Source of the DNA: Vitis vinifera
Lineage: Eukaryota; Streptophyta; Magnoliopsida; Vitales; Vitaceae
Direction: 5' to 3'
DNA: 64,000 nt
Assembly: GCF_030704535.1 (NCBI RefSeq)
Contig: NC_081813.1
Location: forward strand, 2,016,501 to 2,080,500
Shown: one piece after another, positions 1-13,726 of the stretch
Position numbering within the stretch: the first letter of the stretch is position 1
Layout: each line of letters opens with the position of its first letter
Made by a program: the position numbers and the translations under genes
Notes under the pieces: model-generated
The model's database searches: none
What the model saw: only the letters and a program-made list of their open reading frames with translations
What the model was told of the DNA's origin: nothing

Positions 1-264
1 AGCTTGAGGAAGATTCTTACTTCGAAAATGTTCTCTTTTATGGCTAATTTGTACAAAAAGTTAATATAGATCAATGTCCAAAAGTATTTATGGAGAAATA
101 CGTTCTTATGGTATTCCTTTGTATACATTAGGGATTTATAGTATTGCTCATTGTCTAGTGTAAAAAGTAAACCCAGTATGAATTCATGAGCATTCCTTAA
201 TATGAGAAGTATAATTTTTGTTTTGTATTGTTTCTTTGAGTAATAAGATTGTCTCCTTTCACAG

Positions 265-3200
265 GTAATGCCGATGAATGTTGTTCGACACAGCTCATTG
301 ATGGGGATGGCATGTTTAATGTTCATGGACTTGAAAATTTTATGAAGGAGGTGAAACTGGCTGAATGTGGTCTTTCATATGCTGTAGTTTCCATCATGGG
401 CCCACAGAGTAGTGGTATGAACTGCTAATCCATGCCCAATATTATTATTTGTTGTGTTTTATTAAGTGAGGCATTTTTGTTGGAGATTACAATTGAGTTA
501 TCCAATTTTCACTTACGCTCTATTTGTTAGAGTGATTCACTAATACTATGGAATAAACGAAAAAGAATGCCTTCAAATGAGGCTGCTATTTAGGACTCTG
601 TTGCATTGGTCATTGAAAACCAGGTTCTCTATCAAAAAGTCTAAGGGATAACTACTGTATTTGGTATCTGTTCATTTGCATATATTGCTGTGTCAAAAAT
701 TCTTTCCGTCATACTGTTTTATCTCAAGGTTTGATACTGTTTTCTATAATTCGAACAGGGAAGAGCACACTATTAAATCATTTGTTTGGTACCAACTTCA
801 GGGAGATGGATGCTTTTAGAGGAAGGCATGTAATCATGATTGTCTCGTGTTGATCACCTTTTTATTTTTCATTTTTTTTAATCAAACTTGGGAAAGTTGA
901 CAGGATCCAATTCTTTCAGGTCTCAAACCACTAAAGGTATTTGGTTAGCAAGATGTGCTGACATTGAACCTTGTACTCTTGTAATGGATTTGGAGGGTAC
1001 TGACGGAAGAGAACGAGGAGAGGTGCCTTTGCAAGCTCTTTATATAGAAGTTCATCTGCCTTTTTTTTTTTTTTTTTCACTTGATGCATATGTAGGAGTT
1101 AGAACATTGATGCTCAAACAATAGACTTTCCCCATTCCCACCCCAAACCTGTCTCTTTACCATCTGAGACATGGCCTGTGGATTAATATGCTTTTGTTTG
1201 CTGTGATCACTTCATAGTTTTCGATTGGATGCCTTGCCCTACGTTTGAACTTTTTGTGCAAACTTTTGTTCCTTCCCTTGCATGCTTGTAGTGTATAACC
1301 CCTGTCATCTTCTTCTTTGTTTGTGATATTTTGAAATGCTATAACTGACTCATCACATAAAAAAAAAAAACCAAAAAAGAAGCCATAACAGTATCCAAGC
1401 TTCTTGATCTTGTAACCTTTGTTAAAGCTTTTTGATCTTTACATGATTTTGATCTGTCTAGACTAAGAAGGAAAATGGATTACTTTTAGCACTTCTTGCA
1501 ACCTAATATTTGGTTTTTGCTTTCTTGTCAGGATGATACTGCATTTGAGAAGCAGAGTGCCCTTTTTGCTCTTGCTGTTTCAGACATAGTGCTAATCAAC
1601 ATGTAAGTTTTATTACAAAACAAGGCATATAACTTGGATTCTACAGATTATGTTTCAGTTAAACATGTTTTGAGGTATCTCTTTAATGGTTTATGCGAGT
1701 AATATCTTGAAGCGAATTTTGTTTAGGTGGTGTCATGATATTGGTCGTGAGCAGGCTGCAAATAAGCCTCTTCTGAAAACTGTATTCCAGGTATCTCTTT
1801 ATGCTGACAATTATTCTGAATCTCAAGAGCTTCAGTTGTCTAACTTTATGATGTTATATCCTTACAGGTTATGATGCGATTGTTTAGTCCACGAAAAACA
1901 ACTTTGATGTTTGTTATTCGTGATAAAACAAGGGTGTGTTTTCTCTCTTGTGCCTTATTTGATGTTATAGTGCGAGGGATAGCTAGTATTTTAGTTGTAT
2001 GTTTGTTTGTTTAAGTGAGATATTAAGGTGAGCTGAACTTTAAGTGCTGATTTTTTTTGTATACAGACACCACTGGAAAATTTAGAACCTGTTCTAAGGG
2101 AAGATATCCAGAAGGTAAAGAATTTGTTGTTTCCTTGTTTATTTTATTAACCATGAGTTGTTGATTTTGTAATGTGTTCTTTTACTGTATGCAGATATGG
2201 GACTCTGTTCCTAAGCCACAAGCACATAAGGAAACTCCGCTGAGTGAATTTTTTAATGTAAGATGTTACAATTTTAGGCAAGATAAGCTTAGGAATGTCC
2301 ATTTCTATTTTTCACGAGGATTTGCTTTTGGATTTATGTTTGGCTTACTATATCTATTAAATGGTCAGGTTCAAGTTACAGCTCTTTCTAGTTATGAGGA
2401 GAAGGAAGAACTGTTTAAAGAGCAGGTGCGGACAATATGCATATATGATGTTTCTCAAGGGGTATTTAGGCATGTGTGGAATAAAATTCATTCCAGCATG
2501 CATAATAACCCATTTTGTTTGTTTTTCTTGACTTTTGTTTCAGAAGACATAAAGAAGGAATTTCAGGCTAGAAAATCATTTCACTTAGAATCTTTTCACT
2601 GTTTTGACGATTTGTCTTTTTTACATTATTTGTTGCATTCAAATCCCATGGAACTTGAAAATGAATCATTTTGATTCCATGGTATCGAGTGTCCCCTTGC
2701 ATTTTAGCGTCATTTCATTGCTTAGTTTATTGATTTTGGCTTATTACATAGCCATACCTCTTGTTCATACATTTGTTTGTAATTATTTGAATTTTGTCAT
2801 GTATGAAGGTTGCTAGCTTAAAGCAGCGATTCCACCAATCTATAGCACCTGGTGGTCTTGCTGGAGATCGCCGAGCTGTAGTACCTGCTTCAGGATTTTC
2901 GTTTAGTGCTCAGCAGATCTGGAAAGTTATTAAGGAGAATAAGGACCTTGACCTTCCTGCTCACAAGGTAATTATGTGAATTTTACTTGTCAGAAATCAC
3001 AAACAAGAGATGCATTATGTGCTCATTTTTTTGTCTTCTGTCCATGCATAGGTAATGGTGGCTACTGTTCGCTGTGAAGAGATTGCCAATGAAAAGTTTG
3101 CCTATTTTGCCTCAAATGAGGTAGCTTCTTTAATATTCTGAGTTTTTGTTTTGATGCTTTTATGATAAAATTCTTGTTATAACTATTGACACCAGCTAAT

Positions 3201-6200
3201 TTGCTTTTCAAATTATACCAGGAGTGGTGTCAAATTGAAGAGGATGTGCAAACTGGTACTGTTCCTGGCTTTGGAAAGAAGCTCAGTTTAATTATTGGTT
3301 CTTGTCTATCAGGGTAAGTATATTCTCTTGAGGCGTTATCTATTTTCCCTGTGGTTTTGTGGTAGGTTATGATAAAATCTTTTGATACGTAAGCTTTGTC
3401 AAAACTAAGTATTTGGCTACATTAGTTAAAATAGATTGCAATCTGTCAAAAACAATCAAGGAACTCATAAGTGCTCAAACTAAGTGTAGAGCTATGTCTT
3501 CATCTTAGGTAAGGCAAATTTATCTATCACCTTTGGCACAAAGCAAGCTTTGTTGATGAGGAACTCTGATAAGAAACTCAGCTACAATTCAAAAGGATAT
3601 AGAATATCCAAAGTTATGTGATGAGAAGCTTAATGCTAGAAAGGTATTTTATGCATCAAATGAAGAGCATAGCTCATTGTAGTGGTATAAGTCTTGTTTC
3701 CAAAGTTTTGTTTTAAATAAAGCTGGTGATAGGTCTTTTTAAATATTGGAATTATTTTTTATTATTCTATTGATATTCTAATCATGCTTCATTTTTTGTA
3801 AGCATGTTAAGCAATATGGGATAATGCTGCCTCAGGGTTACCTTTTGACTTTTACCATATTGGTAGTACTAATAATGGTGGTGAAATTAGTGGAGAAGAA
3901 CAGTTTCTTTATTGAATGAGCTACATATAGCCAAAATTATTGCATTATTACAGTATGAAGACAGCATGAATTGAATAAGTGATCATTTTTTTAGATGATG
4001 TCTACATTTGATTATTTGATCTTCTGGCTTTGCTTGCTTCATTAGATGGTATGGCCTAATGTCAGTAAGTTTTGATACAACAGTCAATTTAATTTTCAAA
4101 TATCAACTTGTCTATCACTGATATTTTGTTTTGGCCATTGATTAATTGGGGCTTTTCTTTATTTGCGTTGGTATGCACCTTATGCACTGGGATTCACCTC
4201 TTTGTCTGTTAATGAAATTTTTATTTGCCTATAAGAACAAAAAATTTAGTTGCTTTTTTATTTATTTATTTTCTTTTTTTGTACATTTAGGTATGATGCA
4301 GAAGCTATATATTTCGATGAAGGTGTTAGATCTGCAAAGCGGGAACAGCTGGAAGCAAAATTGCTGCAAGTAATACCTCCCAACAGTATTTTTGCATAAA
4401 GTTTAGGAGTTTCATGCCATTTTTGATTTATAGTTAGATGATGGAAGAATTGCACTTAAACTGAGAATGTAGGATGTCAGGTGATTGGAATTATTTATGT
4501 GTGATGTATAATTTAGGGGTTGAGAATATCAAGAATAATAAATCTTTAAAATGAGGCTGACCTCTTGATACAGGTCTCAAGGGCAGAAATGCTGCAAGTA
4601 TATCAAAACTGGCAAACAAAACAATATCTGATAATATTTTTTTTATTAGATTTCATTGACAACTCAGGTGTCTAGGTTGGGGAAGGGCCTTTTGTTTGTC
4701 TCCTTTTCTTTTTCCTTAAGTGTTCTTATATGAGTCCTGTATATAATTTTTCTTATGAAAAAAACATCTGAAACTGTTTTACATGTGTTTTTATTGGTTA
4801 GTCTACAACATATAGATTGGAACTAGTGTGTAGAACCATGAGGTTGAGGAAGGAGACGCTTTTTGAATACCACCTCTAACAGGTCTTGTTAAGTTAAAAT
4901 TGGATCGATGTTCCTTGGGTGATAACCCACGGTAGATAGGGATTACAGCATGGGGGGTTGCTTAGGGACCACTTTGCCATAGTGGTAAGAACATTCTTTA
5001 AACCTGTAGTTCTAGGTTTACCTTTTGAGACAGTGATTTGAGTCCTTTTGAAAGTGTTATTGCGGGCAAAAGTGTTAGTCCTCTCCAATCTCTTAGCAGA
5101 AGGAGATTTTTCTATTGTCATATCATGGATGACTAAGAAAGAAGGAAGATGATGGAAGTGTGATGGGTGGTTGGCCAAATTATTAATATTTCTTCATGTT
5201 GGAATGTTCCTTTTTTTTTTTGGTCCTCTCATACTCTGCCTATGGGGTTGAAAAGTAGTATAAATAACGTAGTCTAAAGAGTATTGATAACATTGGGGAA
5301 CCTTGCAAAAGGAGGCTCTTGTGGGCTTAAATTACTAAATTAGTGCAATTGCCTTCTTATACCATTCTTTCTTGAATATGTATAAAAGTTCCAGTTGTTC
5401 CTATCTAATTTTCAGTTTTATTTATTTATTATTTTTATATTTATTTTTCTCATTTCTTGGCTCTTGATCTGTTAGCTTGTTCAACCGGCCTACCAATTGA
5501 TGTTGGGACACATAAGGTCTGGAACACTAGATAAATTCAAGGAAGCATTTGATAAGGCTTTGAGTGGAGGAGAAGGGTTTGCTGTGGCTACTCATGGTTG
5601 CACAAAGGCTGTCATGACTCAATTTGATGAAGAATGTGCAGGTATAGTTACAAAATTCTCAAGGCCAATTCATTAGCCCACTTACGGCGTGTTCTTACAA
5701 GCTTACCTTTGGATTGTTTTCTGTCTTATCTTTATATTGCTATTGATGCTGACGGTAAATCAAAGTTTCTTTTTTGTTTTTGTTTTTTCCATTTTTTATT
5801 ATCATTGTTGTGTTTGCTTTTTGACTAAAAATGAACTTCAAACCAACATAGCTTGTAGGAAGTTTTATTAAAAAAGCAAAAATAGTAAGGTGCAGCAATG
5901 GCAGTAGCAGTGCTGGATGAGCAAGATTGCTAAAGAGATTCTGCAAAAAAGAATGCCAAAAGGATTTCATACTGTTGGTTTGAGATATATATAAAAATCT
6001 GGTTAATCTTAGCTTAGCATAAGCATAATGCAGCTTACTAGTCATTTTTCTTTTCATCCCTTTATATACATGCAATTCCTAGTATGGAGCAAATGCAGCA
6101 AAAAATGGAGTGGTCTTATGGTGGTCCAGTATGGCTAGAACTGGAATGGATCCTTTTGAAAGAGATAAATGTCGTTTTATGAGAATCATGGAATAGCAAA

Positions 6201-9200
6201 AATTGCCTTTGTATGTGATAAAATACTGAAATAAATTGACGTCATCAACAGTTACTGTTGTCAAAATTTACTTATGTTACAAAGCTTTGCTCTTCCTGAT
6301 GATTCTTGAGAACTGGATAATTTGCTGGATGGGCTTGATGACAAGTCAAATGGTTGGTGAGGGGAACCGGAACTATGAAGCCATAGGTTTGAGGCTTGTT
6401 GTCCACAAAATTGCAATTGTATACTGACATTTTATCTTTGCAGATGCTGTTATTGAGCAAGCAAACTGGGACACCTCTAAAGTAAGAGATAAGCTTCGTC
6501 GTGACATAGATGCACATGTTGCTGCAGTTCGTGCTACCAAACTGTCTGAACTTACTGCCTTGTATGAGGTATGATGGCATGTGAATCATTTTCTTTGGAC
6601 CCTATGCTTGCTCAAGTTAGTGACTTGAATTATAATGACAAATTTGAAATTTGAGAACTGTTTGGCACATGGTACTTTTCAAATTAATTTGGAAAATTTT
6701 GCAAACCTATTGATAAAACAGTAACAATTATTATGTTTACAAATAATTCTGATTAGTGTGAAAACATGGTGGAGAAAATGAAGCAAATATGGTCCTTCTG
6801 TAATTCTCTGTGATGTTTTTCTAATTATTCTAACACTCATCATGTTAATGAGTAATTTTGCTAATAATTGCTAATTATAGTACATTATTGAACTATTCCA
6901 TGGAAGCAAGTTAGGTATAATAACAAAGTTGCATACAATTAGGGACTTCTTTACAACATTTGGAGAATTTCTCCAGGTTACTGTTGACAAATTAAATTTT
7001 CACTAAGAACCCTACTAATGGCAATGGTACATCTTCAGGGAAAACTGAATGAAGGATTATCAGGACCAGTGGAAGCTCTTTTAGATGGGGCTAGCAATGA
7101 GACCTGGCCGGCAATAAGGGTGCTTCTTTTACGTGAGACTGAATCAGCTATCTTAGGGCTCTCTAGTGCACTTTCTGGTTTTGACATGGATGAACAGACT
7201 AAAGATAAAATGCTTGCAAGTTTAGAAAATTATGCAAGAGGTGTAGTTGAAGCAAAAGCAAGAGAAGAAGCTGGAAGGGTCCTGATCCGTATGAAGGACA
7301 GGTTGCAACTGTTACATTATTTGAAATTCTTTTATTTTCCCTTTTTATTTTTAGATTACAAGAAATCGGGATCTACTGCTTTGGACTGTATCAAATGGGG
7401 ATGGATTTTACTGCATGCAGGTTTGCGACATTGTTTAGCCATGATTCTGACTCAATGCCACGTGTCTGGACTGGGAAAGAAGATATTCGTGCAATCACCA
7501 AAACTGCTCGTTCTTCTGTATGATTCACTTTGTTATCAATTGTTGGATCTTCAGTTGTTTGTTACATTTGTATCTGTAAATCTTATAACTTTTTTTTTTT
7601 CAGTCCCTGAAGTTGCTTTCTGTTATGGCTGCAATACGTTTGGATGATTATACTGATAATATCGAGAATACTTTATCTGCTGCTTTGGTGGATAATGTGA
7701 AAAGTGCTGTTACCAATAGGAGCATCACAACAGTTGATCCACTTGCCTCAAGCACTTGGGAAGAGGTAACTATTTTCATTTGATGAAGGTCTCTTTTTCT
7801 CTTGCATTCTTAAAGTCTGATTGTGTGCTCAGTTTTGTAATCCATCATAGAAAACAAGTGTTATTCAATAGAATAAGTGTTTTGGACTGTGAACTTACAA
7901 TGTGATGGGCATTGCCTGAATTGGCTTTTTGTAACACATAATTTAAACCTAAACTGCTTTGGCTGTGATCTGTCTAGCTCCAGCCAAATTTATTGTTAAT
8001 ATCTATGCTGGAAAGAGATTTTTAACTTGGTTAATCACCACGTCTAGATTTATATTAGCAGAGATAAATATAAATAGAATACCCTTTGTTTAATTTTGAT
8101 ATGAAAATTGCCTTCAGTTGCAATCTGCCTTGGAGCTTCATTCTTTTTTATTATTTAAGATCTCTCTACGTGTGAAAATTTTGTTCTTTTGACTCTAAAG
8201 CACTAAGTGTTTCTTGTGGCTAATTAATTCTGTCCAGGTTCCTCCCTCAAAAACATTGATAACCCCTGTTCAGTGCAAAAATTTGTGGAGGCAATTCAAG
8301 ATGGAGACAGAGTACAGTGTAACTCAGGCCATTGCTGCTCAGGCATGATATCATATATTTAACTACTTTTAGCATTCTTTATATCAATTTCCAGTTATTT
8401 TTTTGTTCCCCTGAAATATGAGAACCAGCTTGGGCTGGATATTGGGTTCTTTTTCCCCCAAATTGTTTGGCTGATGAGAAATACAATAGTGGGAATGCAT
8501 GGTTATGACAAGGCAAGATTCAGAGTAACCGTCCAAAGGAATGCAAAAATGGGAAGGGGATTTAACAGTGCATCAGATAGTGGGTAAAAAGTTTAGCATA
8601 TAGGTGGGAGGTTTGCTACTCTCTAGGCTGAGCTCAGTGCTAGTCAATCTAAGTCTGATTTACCTTAGGCCAAGCTCAGGATGTTTTGCATTTAACTTCA
8701 GGCTAAGCTTGGCCGTCCATTAAAAGAATTACTTTATAAATGCATTTGTTGCCAAAAATTGAAACTTGAACCTAATACTTAGGAGGGGTTAAGATATTTG
8801 TGTGAAGAAGGTATCACATCCACTAGTTGATCTGATGGGGCTAGCCAATCTGTAAATGTGATCCTTTAGTATGTATCATCTGTTTGCTGTGTGCCTAAGA
8901 AACAAATTTGTCTCTGTTTCTATATTTGATAATATAGAAGCCCTAGTTTCTCATTAGAAACCCCAAGGTATCTTTGCATCACCCAGAGTCTGTGAGGTCA
9001 ATTTTAAGTCATCGGAAACCAATGAATAACATGCAGTCCTTCTATGAAGCATATTTCATGCAATTTACTGAAACCTAAGTTATTTTTTATTTTTTATTAT
9101 TTGGGGCATGGATGTAAAATACATGGATAAGACCAATATTTTCTTTGAGAAACAGTATCAAAATATTTCACTAACCATGCCCCATTACCGTCAATGGTAT

Positions 9201-9948
9201 CTAATTGTTTTCACTTCCTCTTTCAATTATCAGGAAGCCAACAAGCGTAATAACAACTGGTTACCACCTCCATGGGCAATTGTTGCTATGGTCGTCCTGG
9301 GATTCAATGAATTTATGACACTTCTAAGGTACTTGTTTGCATGTAACTGTGGAATCGATTTGTTGGTGTACAAGCTTCCAAGATTCCCCTTTGTTTGCCG
9401 CTGGGTTTTAATTATCTTAGCATTTCTTCATGGCAGGAATCCTTTGTATCTAGGTGTAATCTTTGTTGCTTTTCTACTCTCAAAAGCCCTATGGGTGCAG
9501 CTAGACATTGCCGGTGAATTCCGCCATGGCATTGTGAGTTCCAAATTATCTAAATCGTTTAAGCCATCTACTTGTGGGTTTGTTTGAAAGTATCTTCAAG
9601 GACGAACAATTTCTAATAATCATTCAAAGTTGTTCCTTGAAAAAAAATTCCCTTTCTATTTCATCAAAAACTCTTAGAAGGCTGATTTTCAACTATGCAT
9701 GCTTGCAGGTTCCTGGGATGCTCTCCTTGGCAACCAAGCTCCTTCCCACTGTCATGAACCTTCTAAGAAAACTGGCCGAGGAGGGGGCAAAGCCTCCAAC
9801 CACTGACACTCGAGGAAATCCTCTACCTGGATCAAAGAACTTCCGAAATGGAGTGAATACCAGCAGTGCTGTATCATCAAGTGCTTCATCCGAAATAACA
9901 TCGGAAAATGGAACTGAAGAATACTCAAGCTCCTCAAAACAAGACTAG
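265..9948 (+). CDS. RHD3: RHD3/SEY1-type ER-shaping GTPase (5' partial, 22 exons)
   Basis: Homologue of ROOT HAIR DEFECTIVE 3, the plant atlastin/Sey1 GTPase that fuses ER tubules. Exons read: 265-414, 759-825, 920-1022, 1532-1602, 1727-1790, 1868-1933, 2067-2114, 2195-2257, 2369-2425, 2809-2967, 3052-3120, 3222-3313, 4291-4369, 5476-5641, 6444-6568, 7039-7301, 7421-7517, 7604-7765, 8238-8342, 9234-9328, 9437-9533 and 9709-9948. They join in one frame to about 812 residues (Arabidopsis RHD3 is about 800). Visible motifs: P-loop GPQSSGKST, G3 [13 protein letters not shown]4 RDKT, then a long helical middle domain. Two membrane segments near the C-terminus ([15 protein letters not shown] and [17 protein letters not shown]) form the expected ER hairpin, followed by a Ser-rich cytosolic tail. 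The first visible exon begins in phase 1 at a GT, so the start codon lies in an exon left of the window. Two donors are GC, not GT (after 825 and 8342). Family assignment is very secure; which paralogue is not known. Confidence 0.95.
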
Positions 9949-10554
9949 GTGAAACAATATAATATCTAATCAGCTAGCAGGTTTTCCTTTCTTTGAAGTT
10001 GCTGCTCTTCTGCTCACTCTATGTTGGGGATGCTCAGCTTATATGAACCATGCATGTCAACACTAATTGCGAGCATTTGCGAGGAACCCGCTTTGAAGGC
10101 ATTGATTTTTGCATAGGTGCCACATACTGGGGGCTGTGGTTTGTTGTGAAAAAGTCCCCATTAAATAGCTTTTCATATTTCAGTTTTCTAGGTGTTTATT
10201 TTGGTTCTGCTTGTGGGATAAAAATCAGAAGCCTCTTCTTCATCCTCCCTTGATTATTATCATTGATTCTACTGGTTTGCCTTCAGTTTTGTTTTGTGAG
10301 AATTACGCCACCACCATTATTGGTTTTGTATTTCCCCATAAGTTGAACAATCTGTGTGTGTGACATAGGGGAGAAGAGAGGTACTTTCTTTTCAGCCAAA
10401 CAACATATTAAAGGACCATTTGAGTCACATTCTGAACCTATTTATGTATCCAAAAACATTTATAGTTACTGTACTTGTGCCGGCTTCAACCCCAACTTGT
10501 TGAATCTAGCTAACTCTTGTAAAATTTGCAGGATTGTTTTACAGGAAAACCGGT
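9949..10554 (+). other. 3' UTR and downstream flank of the RHD3-like gene
   Basis: No coding signal. The first few hundred bases are probably 3' UTR because they follow the TAG stop directly and are T-rich with no splice sites in frame. The poly(A) site was not located. Confidence 0.5.
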
Positions 10555-11860
10555 TTTTGCAGTGGGAACATGCTGATAAATGTAACTACTGGAGAGAAAG
10601 AGGTACCATGGTTTGGCCTTTTCTTTGAAACGGTACTTGCAGGATGGAAAATGTAAACAGTACCTCCATGCAGTCTTTATAAGGTAGTATAAAGGGGTCC
10701 AATCATAGATAGGATATTTTTAGGAAAATACTGTCTTTTCTTGGTACTCAGGAGGTCATTTTGGGAACCTTTTAGTGTATGCTACTTTTATTAAAAAAAA
10801 AAAAAAAAAACGCTTTTATAAATAATTGGAACTCAGTTTCACATTAATTTTAGGAATTGTTTTTAGTTTAAAGTGTTTTTGAAAAAAAGAAGAAAAAAGG
10901 TGTTTTGATAAATTTTAGAAAATGTTTTAAAAAAATCTGAAAAATCACTTGTAGAGTTGGAAATGGAAAATTGTTTGTAATATTTTTTGTAGAAATGTTT
11001 GATAGGTTCTTTAAAAATATTTTTTGAGAAAATATTTTCACTAAAAATACTATAAAAATACTGTTAAACGCACTCTTAGTGTTTAAATAGATTAAGAGTG
11101 CGTTTGAAAGTGATTGTAGAAAGTGTTTATAATATTTTTAACATTTGAAAGATGAAAATTTTTAAGTATTAAAAATATTAAAAACGTTTCTTAGAATCAC
11201 TATCAAACGGGTTCGAAGTATTGGGACCAATCATAGATATATATGGTAGTTTTAGGAAAATAGTGTTCCTAAATAGTGTTTTTTAGTATTAAGGGCTGTT
11301 TGGGAGTGATTTTAGTAAAAATGTTTTTAGTTTGTAATGTTTTTGTGGATGGCACTTCCATTGAAAATGATCTTTTGGATAGTTGCAACTATTTGTGGAT
11401 GGAATGTGCTTGCTTGATAGATGATTCTTCTAAAAACACTTTCTGAGAAAACGTTTTCGTTAAAAGCACAGTAGAAATGCTGTTAAACGCATTCTTAGTT
11501 AGTGTTTAAATAGATGATACATTGGGACCAATGGTAGTTGTAGGAAAATAGTGTTTTTTAATATGAAGGACTGTTTGGGAGCTATTCTAGTCAAAATATT
11601 TTTAGTTTGTAGCATTTTTGTCGGTGGATGGAAAATGCTTTTACATATAGTTGCAACTATAGGAGAGAAAAAGCTGCTACATTCAGGATGGAATGTGCTT
11701 GCAGGAAGTAGTTGCAGTATTTATAAGATGGTATAAATGGTGCAAACTGGGATAGGGTATTTTTAGGAAAGCAGTGTTTTTAGTGTTAAGGGTCTGTTTG
11801 GGAATGATTGCATTAAAAGTACTTTTAATGTATGGTAAAATTTATCAAACACTTAGTGCT
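10555..11860. repeat. Degenerate local direct-repeat array
   Basis: Several diverged copies of the same phrases recur in this stretch. 'ccaatcatagata...tttttaggaaaata' occurs near 10698 and 11228, with shorter forms near 11525 and 11752. 'ctgtttgggagtgatttta' occurs near 11296, 11572 and 11797. 'gttaaacgcactcttag' plus 'tgtttaaatagat' occurs near 11065 and again near 11480. The block around 10590-10720 (gagagaaag, cttgcaggatgga, tttataaggtagtataaa) reappears at about 11660-11755. This indicates old repeated duplication of a TIR-element-rich segment. No protein-coding content was seen. Confidence 0.6.
11094..11213. mobile_element. Small TIR MITE (AAGAGTGCGTTTG family)
   Basis: About 120 bp with imperfect inverted ends. 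The left end reads aagagtgcgtttgaaagtga and the right end reads tcactatcaaacggg. The interior is AT-rich with no coding potential. The same right end occurs near 25030 and a related element near 23742-23862, so this is a local family. No clear target duplication was identified, so the superfamily is uncertain (hAT-like is a guess). Confidence 0.55.
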
Positions 11861-13392
11861 TGTTTGGATATAATTTTTTATTTTTATTTAAAAAAAAGAC
11901 ACTTGCACCATTCTTTTAGGTCACTACATTGTTCCTTTACATCCTTCAAGCATCTTGTGTTGCCTATTGGATGATACGAGTCTCCCATCTGCTCGTCCAA
12001 GTCCTTGTCCTTTTTCTTGGTAGTGATGAGTTGCCTGAATTGAAGAAAATACTAGTCAATCATTCTAGTCTAGTGTTCTTAATGTTTTTTTTGTACCAAG
12101 GCAACGGCCCATTGAAAACAAGCATTGAAGGCAAGAACTCCACCAATACCAATGTTTTCTTTTTTTATTTATTTATTTATTTGAATCCACCTTTTTATTT
12201 TTTATGATTTATTTTAACCAAACACCCCCTTTCCTCTTCAATCCCCTCATTTTCTCCACCTCCACATGTGCTTCTCTTTATTCACATTTAATGACCCAAG
12301 TGAGGCCACAAACCAAACATCCCTCAAAACCCTCTTGCACTCCTCAATACATCCTCTCATTTGTTTCTTTTTGTAAACATCACCCAATCATCAGTCTTTT
12401 TCTTGTATTTATGTATGAAGAGATAGGATCGGGATGCAGCATTTGATGGATTTATAATTAATTTTAATTCATAAGTACGACTATTTTTATTGAATGAAGT
12501 GGGTAGGTCTTATTTTTCTTTTATTTATAATTTAAAAGAGTTTTTTTTATTATATTTTTGCATTAAAACTTATTTTTTGGACTACAATAATATTTTTCAT
12601 ACCTTATTTATATTTTTCATACCCTTTTTGAAATGTTTGAGTAGTGTTCTTGAATCAAAGCACATGAAATCATCTTTTTGTCTTTCTATTGGACTAGTTG
12701 ATATTTATCTTGGTTTATAAAATACTCTAGCATGAAAAAAAAAGTAAAAACAAAAAACAAAAACAAAAATAGAAAACATGTTGAGTTTTGGAAACAGTCC
12801 AAATAATTTTTGATCTATTTTATCGAGAAAGTCTATGATTTGAGCTTGTATAGCTTTAATAATCAAATGATCAATGATACAACTAACACTAATTGAAAAT
12901 GATAAATATATGAGATTGATTTGGTGTGTGTGAGTTGGCATGAATTTATGTCACACATGGCCTTGAGGTGAATGAAGAAGGTGATAGAAATTGGAGAAGA
13001 GTATAGTCCACATGATTTCATAAGTTCATATGGTTTCCATGTGCCTCTATATTGACTTGCTATGGCAGTCCCACATTCCACCCTACCATCATTACCCACC
13101 AATAACCAACATTAAAAATAAAAATAAAAAATGGAAAAATTTACAAAATTTTGGTCCATGATGTGAATATGCCATTGAAGAATTTACATGCATTGAGGTA
13201 ACATTATCCAATCATATTGTATTGTTTGGAATTTGATTTTTTGGTTATTACTTAGAGGATTCCTTTTGGCTCTAATATTAATTATATGATTTAGGGTTTA
13301 TATCTAAAAAAATAAATTTCAAGTCAAAAGTTGCCCTAGAAACTTCCTAATAAATGATTGTTTGTCTGTTTTAGAAGGAAATGATTAACTAA
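11861..13392. other. Gene-free intergenic stretch
   Basis: AT-rich sequence with long T and pyrimidine runs and a few short chance open frames. No domain, splice structure or RNA gene could be recognised. Confidence 0.5.
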
Positions 13393-13395
13393 TTA

Positions 13396-13704
13396 GGCTA
13401 TGTTTGGTTCCAAGAAAATACTAGAAAAAAAAATGTTAGGAAAAATTGGTTTTCTCATATTTGGTTTTACTATAGAAAAAATAAAAGAAAATAAAATATA
13501 ATTAAAATTAATTTGAAATTTATATATTTTTAAATTATTTAATTTTGCTATAATAAAAAGAAATAAATAAAACGTGTATCAGAAAATATATAAAAATAAT
13601 TTATTAAATTTAAACTTATTTTTTATTTTCTTTCCTTTCACTTTTCCTCTCTATTTTCTTTATTTTGCATTTTCCCTCAAATTTTTTGAGAACCAAACAT
13701 AGCC
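13396..13704. mobile_element. PIF/Harbinger (Tourist-like) MITE, copy 1
   Basis: 309 bp element. The left end ggctatgtttggttcc and the right end gaaccaaacatagcc are inverted repeats. The 3-bp target duplication is TTA (13393-13395 and 13705-13707), which is the TWA target typical of PIF/Harbinger elements. The interior is AT-rich and non-coding. A second copy with the same ends lies at 35963-36288. Confidence 0.85.
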
Positions 13705-13726
13705 TTAATGATCACAAAATAAAAAA

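Noticed and set aside
4960-5120. Possible SINE in the RHD3 intron (tagtggtaagaac ... gatttgagtcc)
   Set aside because: The A- and B-box-like motifs are too degenerate and no ends or target duplication could be found.
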